NCBI RefSeq assembly: GCF_014640255.1
Contig: NZ_BMGP01000006.1
Location: forward strand, 62,001-126,000
DNA from: Subtercola lobariae
GTDB lineage: Bacteria; Actinomycetota; Actinomycetes; Actinomycetales; Microbacteriaceae
DNA length: 64,000 nt
Direction: 5' to 3'
Shown here: positions 59,623 through 64,000 of the stretch, piece after piece
Numbering within the stretch: the first letter of the stretch is position 1
Layout of the letters: every line of letters starts with the position of its first letter
The notes under the pieces: generated by a model
Databases searched by the model: none
What the model was told of the DNA's origin: nothing
What the model saw: the letters and a program-made list of their open reading frames with translations, nothing else
Made by a program: the position numbers and the translations under genes

Positions 59623-59649
59623 TGTTACCTTTCACCAATTCGGGTCGTC
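59623..59649 (+). promoter_or_regulatory. ECF41-type promoter for doxX
   Basis: TGTTACC (59623-59629), 16-base spacer, CGTC (59646-59649), against the published ECF41 consensus TGTCACA-N16-CGTC. It points to doxX (start 59698). Confidence 0.7.
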
Positions 59650-59658
59650 ATGAGAAGA

Positions 59659-59685
59659 GACGGGCCCGAAGGGGCGAACGTAACA
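59659..59685 (-). promoter_or_regulatory. ECF41-type promoter for the sigma-factor gene
   Basis: On the minus strand TGTTACG (59685-59679), 16-base spacer, CGTC (59662-59659), the same pattern in the opposite direction, 39 bases before the sigma-factor GTG. Suggests autoregulation. Confidence 0.7.
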
Positions 59686-59697
59686 AAGGAGTCAGAT

Positions 59698-60078
59698 ATG
59701 AACATCGCCCTGTGGATTGTCGCCGGGCTCATGGCCGCCGGCTTCTTGTTCGCGGGAGCCAACAAGCTGTTGACCTCCTACGAAAAGCTGGCACAGACAC
59801 CCGGTGCGGGCTGGGCAAACGATTTCAGCCCAGCCTTCGTCAAGCTGCTCGGGGCATTCGAGGTGCTCGGCGCGGTGGGTTTGATTCTGCCAGGCGTTCT
59901 GAACATCGTTCCCGTACTCGTGCCGATCGCTGCGGTCGGCTTGGGCGTGATTCAAGTCGGAGCCGCCATCACAGAGCTACGCCGTGGCGAAGCAGCGCAC
60001 GCCGTTATCAATCTGGTGTACATCGCCGCAGCCGTCTTCGTCGCCTGGGGGCGATTCAGCGGAGTGCCGTTCGGGTGA
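59698..60078 (+). CDS. DoxX-family membrane protein
   Basis: 126 residues with four spans: ALWIVAGLMAAGFLFAGANKLL, FVKLLGAFEVLGAVGLILPGVL, LVPIAAVGLGVIQVGAAITELRRGE and AVINLVYIAAAVFVAWGRF, the DoxX/DUF4267-like pattern with K-LL-E..GA.GL. AAAGGAG lies about 7 bases before the ATG at 59698. DoxX-like proteins associate with thiol and redox stress in actinobacteria; they are among the common partners of ECF41 sigma factors, so regulation by the divergent sigma factor is likely. Confidence 0.88.
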   Translation: MNIALWIVAGLMAAGFLFAGANKLLTSYEKLAQTPGAGWANDFSPAFVKLLGAFEVLGAVGLILPGVLNIVPVLVPIAAVGLGVIQVGAAITELRRGEAAHAVINLVYIAAAVFVAWGRFSGVPFG

Positions 60079-60152
60079 GCTCCCGTCGAATGTCGAAACT
60101 TTCAGCTGTTGTCTGTGGCCCGTCTTCTGTGGCTGCGGTGCGGCGCCGCAGG

Positions 60153-60842
60153 TCAGGGTTCGACGCGCAAACCGAGGTGGTCGGCGAGCAGAGGGGAGAG
60201 CAGCGAGAGCTGCCCGTCGTCGATGGTTGCGCCCGCGAGGCCGGCGATGCCGTGGATGGCCGCGAACTCTGAGCTGCGAAGGTCGACGTTGAGGCACGTG
60301 GCTCGGGTCAGATCGAGGGTCTGAATGCGGCAGTTCACGAACGCCACCCGATCGCCCGTGAAACCGCCGAGGTCGAGGTCGCCGATGAAGCACTCCTCGA
60401 GAATGACATTGGTCAGCCGCGAACCACGCAGGTTGAGGTAGTCGATTTTGCCGCCGCGGAGGTGAACCGAATCCAGTTCGCTATCGAAGAGTTCGGCCGA
60501 ACCCCAGCGAGGGTTCTCGATACGAACGTCGCGCCAGGTCGTGCGGGCGGCCTTAAGGCTGTGCGCGAACGGGGCGGCGAACACGGTCTCGATGAAACGG
60601 CTGCCGCGAAACTCGGCGTCGGTGAGAGTAACGGATTCGAAACGGCACTCGAGAAACGAGCATCCACTCACGTCGTATTCGGTGAGATCTGCGCCCTCGA
60701 ACAGCTCGCCCTCGCGATAATCTCCGCTGACCAGCTCTTCTGCGTTGCCCACGCTCAGTCGTGTGGCCTCGATCGCCACGAAGTCGATGTCGGGCGCAAC
60801 GGTACCTGCCTTCGCCGTGTCGGCCGCTCTCTTCTGGCGCAT
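60153..60842 (-). CDS. Pentapeptide-repeat protein
   Basis: 229 residues. From about residue 50 there are repeats of the A(D/N)LxX kind: FEGADLTEYDVSGCSFLECRFESVTLTDAEFRGSRFIETVF, then a break with FAHSLKAARTTWRDVRIEN, then SELDSVHLRGGKIDYLNLRGSRLTNVILEECFIGDLDLGGF. They should build a right-handed quadrilateral beta-helix. Relatives include Qnr/MfpA proteins that mimic DNA and protect gyrase, but most have no known role. Cytoplasmic; single gene. Confidence 0.9.
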   Translation of the reverse strand: MRQKRAADTAKAGTVAPDIDFVAIEATRLSVGNAEELVSGDYREGELFEGADLTEYDVSGCSFLECRFESVTLTDAEFRGSRFIETVFAAPFAHSLKAARTTWRDVRIENPRWGSAELFDSELDSVHLRGGKIDYLNLRGSRLTNVILEECFIGDLDLGGFTGDRVAFVNCRIQTLDLTRATCLNVDLRSSEFAAIHGIAGLAGATIDDGQLSLLSPLLADHLGLRVEP

Positions 60843-60964
60843 ACCGTCAGCCTATGGGCCGCGGGTTCAGGATGCCCGCCCGGCGGTCACCGCGCACGCC
60901 AACGGTTTCGGCGCGCCCGTTCGCCCCGACACAGCCGCACCACACCGCACGCCCGCCGCTACTG

Positions 60965-62449
60965 CTACCGCACGCCCGCCATCAGGCGCCGAACGAACGG
61001 TGTGATCACCGCGAGCAGCAGACCGACCACAATGGCGATGGCGCCCAGAATGCCGAAGTACGGCACCTGATTGTTCGGGTCGTAGAACGAAGCGAGTTGC
61101 CCTGAAATGGCGGTGCCGAGCGCAACCGAAAGAAAGAATAGCGCCACCATTTGCGTTCGATAGACCTCCGGCGCCAGTTTCGTCGAGATCGAAAGCCCCA
61201 CGGGCGAGATCAGCAGCTCGGCGATGGTGAACACCAGCAGAATGCCCACGAGCGCGAGCAACGGGGTGGAGGCCGCTCCGCCGTTCGCGAACGGTATGAA
61301 CAGGAGAAAGGCGATTCCCATCACAATCGCGCCGCCGGCAAACTTCAGTGGGGTGACGGGCTGGCGTTTGCCAAGTTTTGTCCAGATGGCAGCGAACACG
61401 CCCGAGAGAATGATGACAAAAATCGGGTTGATCGATTGCACCCACGACACCGGCATCTGCCAGCCGAACAGGTCTCGATTCAGCTGACTGTTCGAGTACA
61501 GCGTGACAACCGTGAACTGCTGCTGGTACAGCGACCAGAAGGCCACACTCGTAATGAACAGCGGAATGAAAGCCAACACCCGGCTGCGCTCGGTTTTCGT
61601 AATGCGTTTGCTGCGCAGGATGACCGCGAAGTACGCAATGGCCGCAATCAGTGTGACGGCAATGACCACCGTCACCAGGTTGTTAATATTCAGCAGCCCA
61701 GTGAGAACCGCAACGATGACGACGAGCACTGCGATGATGCCGATGATGATCGCCCGGCTGCGGCGGCTCGCCGGCAGTGGATTCGGCACGATGCTGGCGA
61801 TCTTCGGAAGGTTCTTGCGGCCGATGCTGTACTGAATGAGGCCGATCGCCATGCCGATGGCGGCGAGCCCGAATCCGTAGTGAAAACCAAGCGTGGTCTG
61901 AGCGAGACCGGTCAACAGCGGCCCGATGAAAGCGCCGAGGTTGATTCCCAAGTAGAACAGCGAGAATCCGGCGTCGCGCCGCGGATCATCCGCGCTGTAC
62001 AGCGTGCCGACAATCGAGGTGGCGTTGGCTTTCAAGCCGCCCGAGCCGATGGCGATGCAAATGAGGCCGACTGCAACGCCCGCGCCGCCGGGAATGAGGG
62101 CGAGCGCGATGTGACCGAACATGATGAGCACGGCGCTGAAGAACAGCACGCGCTCAGAGCCGAGAATGCGGTCGGCCAGCCACGCACCGAGAATGGTGGA
62201 GAGGTACACCGCTCCGCCGTATGCACCCACGATGCCGGTGGCGGTGTCTTTGGGCAGACCAAGGCCGCCTTGCGATGCCGGATAGAACAAGTACAGCAGC
62301 AAGATGCCTTGCATGCCGTAGAACGAGAACCGTTCCCACGCCTCAACGCCGAAGATGTTCGCGAGCTGCCGAGGCTGCCCGAAGAACGTCTTACCGTTGC
62401 TGGCAGGTGGCTCTGCGCCGACTTGTACCCCCGTGTCTACATCGCTCAC
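60965..62449 (-). CDS. Proton-dependent oligopeptide transporter (POT/PTR family)
   Basis: 494 residues with about 14 spans. FGQPRQLANIFGVEAWERFSFYGMQGILLLYLFYP contains the ExxER-like EAWERFSFYGM motif; YGGAVYLSTILGAWLADRILGSERVLF and DAGFSLFYLGINLGAFIGPLLTG (the FYxxINxG signature) are typical. It takes up di- and tripeptides with protons. I start at the GTG at 62449 (VSDVDTGVQVG), which has TACAGT six bases upstream (leaderless pattern); the upstream extension overlaps a hairpin and is not family-like. Confidence 0.92.
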   Translation of the reverse strand: MSDVDTGVQVGAEPPASNGKTFFGQPRQLANIFGVEAWERFSFYGMQGILLLYLFYPASQGGLGLPKDTATGIVGAYGGAVYLSTILGAWLADRILGSERVLFFSAVLIMFGHIALALIPGGAGVAVGLICIAIGSGGLKANATSIVGTLYSADDPRRDAGFSLFYLGINLGAFIGPLLTGLAQTTLGFHYGFGLAAIGMAIGLIQYSIGRKNLPKIASIVPNPLPASRRSRAIIIGIIAVLVVIVAVLTGLLNINNLVTVVIAVTLIAAIAYFAVILRSKRITKTERSRVLAFIPLFITSVAFWSLYQQQFTVVTLYSNSQLNRDLFGWQMPVSWVQSINPIFVIILSGVFAAIWTKLGKRQPVTPLKFAGGAIVMGIAFLLFIPFANGGAASTPLLALVGILLVFTIAELLISPVGLSISTKLAPEVYRTQMVALFFLSVALGTAISGQLASFYDPNNQVPYFGILGAIAIVVGLLLAVITPFVRRLMAGVR

Positions 62450-62505
62450 ACCCACACTGTATCTATTTGTGCGTGCGGCAGCTTGTTGTGCCGCGCCGAC
62501 GTCAC

Positions 62506-62555
62506 GGTTGCGCAAAAGCACCTCTGCAGAGCGGCAAAGGTGCCTTTTCGCAACC
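62506..62555. terminator. Long hairpin between the SDR and POT genes
   Basis: GGTTGCG-CAAAAG-CACCT (62506-62523) pairs with AGGTG-CCTTTT-CGCAACC (62538-62555) with few mismatches and a 14-base loop. T/A runs on both sides make it a possible terminator for the SDR transcript (minus). Confidence 0.6.
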
Positions 62556-62643
62556 TGCAGGGCACGCAGCTGCTCGCAGGCGCGTGCGGAGACGACAATT
62601 CGACGAACTCGACAGTGACTCCGTTCACTCCCTGAGCTACTGG

Positions 62644-63438
62644 CTAGAACACACTGCGAACAATGCCACCTTCGATGCGCAGGGCGGCCCCGTTGATCGC
62701 CGCCGCGAGCGGGCTGCTCACGTAGGCCACGAAAGAACCGATCTCCCCTGGCTCAATCAGCCGGCCGATCAGCGAGGTTCCTCGTGCGGCGCCAAGGCCC
62801 ATGAACTGCGCCTCCGCTTCTGCGTACGGAATGCCCGAATACACCTGGCCGATAAACGAGACGGCGCCGGCGGTTTTTGTCGGACCGGCCACGATCGCGT
62901 TAGATGTCACCGCCGTGCCTTTCGTCAGCTCGGCAATGCCGCGCGACACCCCGAGCACCATGGTTTTCGAGGCGCTGTAGTGCACCATTTCCGCTGATGG
63001 CGTCACGGCCGCCTCGCTGGCAATGAAGATCAACCTGCCGCTGTTCTTCGAAAGCATTCCAGCGAGGTAGTGGCGAGACAGGCGCACCCCGCTCATCACG
63101 TTCACCTCGAACATCCGCTGCCAGGCATCGTCGGTGATATCGAAGAAGTCGACTGCGCCGTACACACCCAGGTTATTCACGAGAATGTCGATTTCGGGAA
63201 AGCGCGACACCGTCTCGATCGTGCCCTCTGCGGTGCCGTTGTCTGCGACGAGCCGTTCAAACCGCCCACCGACGACGCGGGTACGCAAGTCGTCAATCGC
63301 CTCATCGACCGTCTCGACGGTTCGCCCGTTCACGATCACCCGAGCTCCCTCGCGCGCGAGGCTCGCGGCGATATCTTTTCCGATGCCGCCGGTAGAGGCC
63401 GTGACGAGTACCAGGCTGCCGTCTAGGTGCAGATCCAT
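62644..63438 (-). CDS. Short-chain dehydrogenase/reductase (SDR)
   Basis: 264 residues from ATG 63438, with AGGGA 6 bases upstream. LVLVTASTGGIGKDIAASLAREG is the cofactor loop (TASxGGIG), IDILVNNLGVYG the NNxG motif, LIFIASEAAVTPSAEMVHYSASKTMVLGVSRGIAELTKG the active site (Ser, Tyr-x-x-x-Lys). The C-terminus INGAALRIEGGIVRSVF is typical of 3-oxoacyl-ACP reductase-like SDRs. Substrate unknown. It follows a partial epimerase gene by 34 bases in the same direction, so an operon is likely. Confidence 0.93.
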   Translation of the reverse strand: MDLHLDGSLVLVTASTGGIGKDIAASLAREGARVIVNGRTVETVDEAIDDLRTRVVGGRFERLVADNGTAEGTIETVSRFPEIDILVNNLGVYGAVDFFDITDDAWQRMFEVNVMSGVRLSRHYLAGMLSKNSGRLIFIASEAAVTPSAEMVHYSASKTMVLGVSRGIAELTKGTAVTSNAIVAGPTKTAGAVSFIGQVYSGIPYAEAEAQFMGLGAARGTSLIGRLIEPGEIGSFVAYVSSPLAAAINGAALRIEGGIVRSVF

Positions 63439-63472
63439 GGTCATTCCCTGTCTTTCGCGTGGTGTGATGCGT

Positions 63473-64000
63473 TCAGTGCTGGGCTGGCGTGTGGTCGTGC
63501 GGGTCACCCTTGAATGACCAGACACGCTTGTACGATCCGGCGGTCAGATCGTCGACCAATGCCGGGCCCAACGGATTCCAGCCCAGCTCCTCGCGCGCCT
63601 TCGTAGAGTCGACGCGGCTGTTGCTCGAAAGCGCAACCTCCACCCAGCGCTGCCCGAATAGGCCGAACGCCTCTTCTGGTGAAACCGATTCGGCCGACCC
63701 TGCACCGATCAGCGTCGCCACGGCTGCGGCGATGTTGCCGAGCGATTCTTCGCCAGCCCCGATGTTATAGATACTGCCAGGCGCAGCCTTCTCGATCGCC
63801 AGCGCATACACCTCGGCGAGGTCGGGCAGGTAGACGTTCGACCAACGGTTCTCACCCGCGCCAACGTAGACACTCCTGTTCGAGATGATAGCTCGACGGA
63901 TGAGCAGCGGCAGCTGTTCGCTCGCACCGTCGCCGTAGATCATCGAGGGCCGAATGACGATCGTTCGGATGCCGCGCTCGGCCGCATCGCTCACCGCGAA
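63473..64000 (-). CDS. NAD-dependent epimerase/dehydratase-family protein (C-terminal part)
   Basis: The last 175 codons of a gene entering from the right edge. GIRTIVIRPSMIYGDGASEQLPLLIRRAIISNRSVYVGAGENRWSNVYLPDLAEVYALAIEK is the second half of an extended-SDR protein (RPxxIYG, then SNVYVxDLA). IYNIGAGEESLGNIAAAVATLIGAG and STKAREELGWNPLGPALVDDLTAGSY complete the substrate domain. The NAD-binding half is outside the window. Likely acts on a sugar nucleotide or a flavonoid-like compound. Confidence 0.88.
   Translation of the reverse strand, partial: FAVSDAAERGIRTIVIRPSMIYGDGASEQLPLLIRRAIISNRSVYVGAGENRWSNVYLPDLAEVYALAIEKAAPGSIYNIGAGEESLGNIAAAVATLIGAGSAESVSPEEAFGLFGQRWVEVALSSNSRVDSTKAREELGWNPLGPALVDDLTAGSYKRVWSFKGDPHDHTPAQH

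Overview
The window is a high-GC chromosomal segment of an actinobacterium, most likely a member of the Microbacteriaceae. The main evidence is a dnaK operon with HspR/HAIR operators, a complete C50 carotenoid operon of the crtE-crtB-crtI-crtYe-crtYf-crtEb type, frequent 1-4 nt gene overlaps, GTG and TTG starts, several apparently leaderless genes with TAnnnT six or seven bases before the start codon, and LPXTG-like surface proteins. No phage, IS or CRISPR array was seen. The genus was not determined.

Layout. 1-2325: grpE (partial) and dnaK on the minus strand with two HAIR operators. 2367-3698: a UMF1-type MFS transporter. 3705-9555: a C50 carotenoid operon, with idi divergent from it (9672-10193), so that isopentenyl diphosphate is isomerised, elongated to GGPP, joined to phytoene, desaturated to lycopene, elongated to C50 and cyclised. 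10194-18673: housekeeping and accessory genes (HAD phosphatase, anchored protein, type II NADH dehydrogenase, dCTP deaminase, lipoprotein, Tat-exported BBE-like oxidase with a divergent TetR gene, and two small zinc-ribbon nuclease-like genes). 18748-18818: tRNA-Gly(CCC). 18882-31002: FMN reductase, AlkD-like HEAT protein, FUSC transporter, HAD phosphatase, DksA-like protein, two surface proteins, an OhrR-like regulator with its operator, SDR and a large membrane protein. 31028-44249: lactonase, efflux and regulator genes, a coiled-coil protein, a secreted Ig-domain protein, M18 peptidase, a pectinacetylesterase-like protein without the usual serine, PhzF, and a MocR regulator with an operator-rich promoter.

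44250-55139 is an accessory island, visibly lower in GC. It holds a very large Rhs/YD-repeat secreted toxin gene (54881 to 47847, minus) broken by one in-frame TAA, an overlapping membrane-protein gene placed as an immunity gene, a displaced Rhs C-terminal cassette carrying a one-base deletion, and a series of small membrane-protein genes and fragments. The island is bordered by two diverged direct copies of the 3' end of the quinone oxidoreductase gene that lies at its right edge, and its left edge carries a 60-bp near-perfect palindrome. I consider this decayed toxin/immunity cassette array the most interesting part of the window.

55140-64000: quinone oxidoreductase, ABM monooxygenase, an MFS-MarR pair with palindromic sites, an ECF41-like sigma factor divergent from doxX with two back-to-back ECF41-type promoters, a pentapeptide-repeat protein, a POT peptide transporter, an SDR and a partial epimerase.
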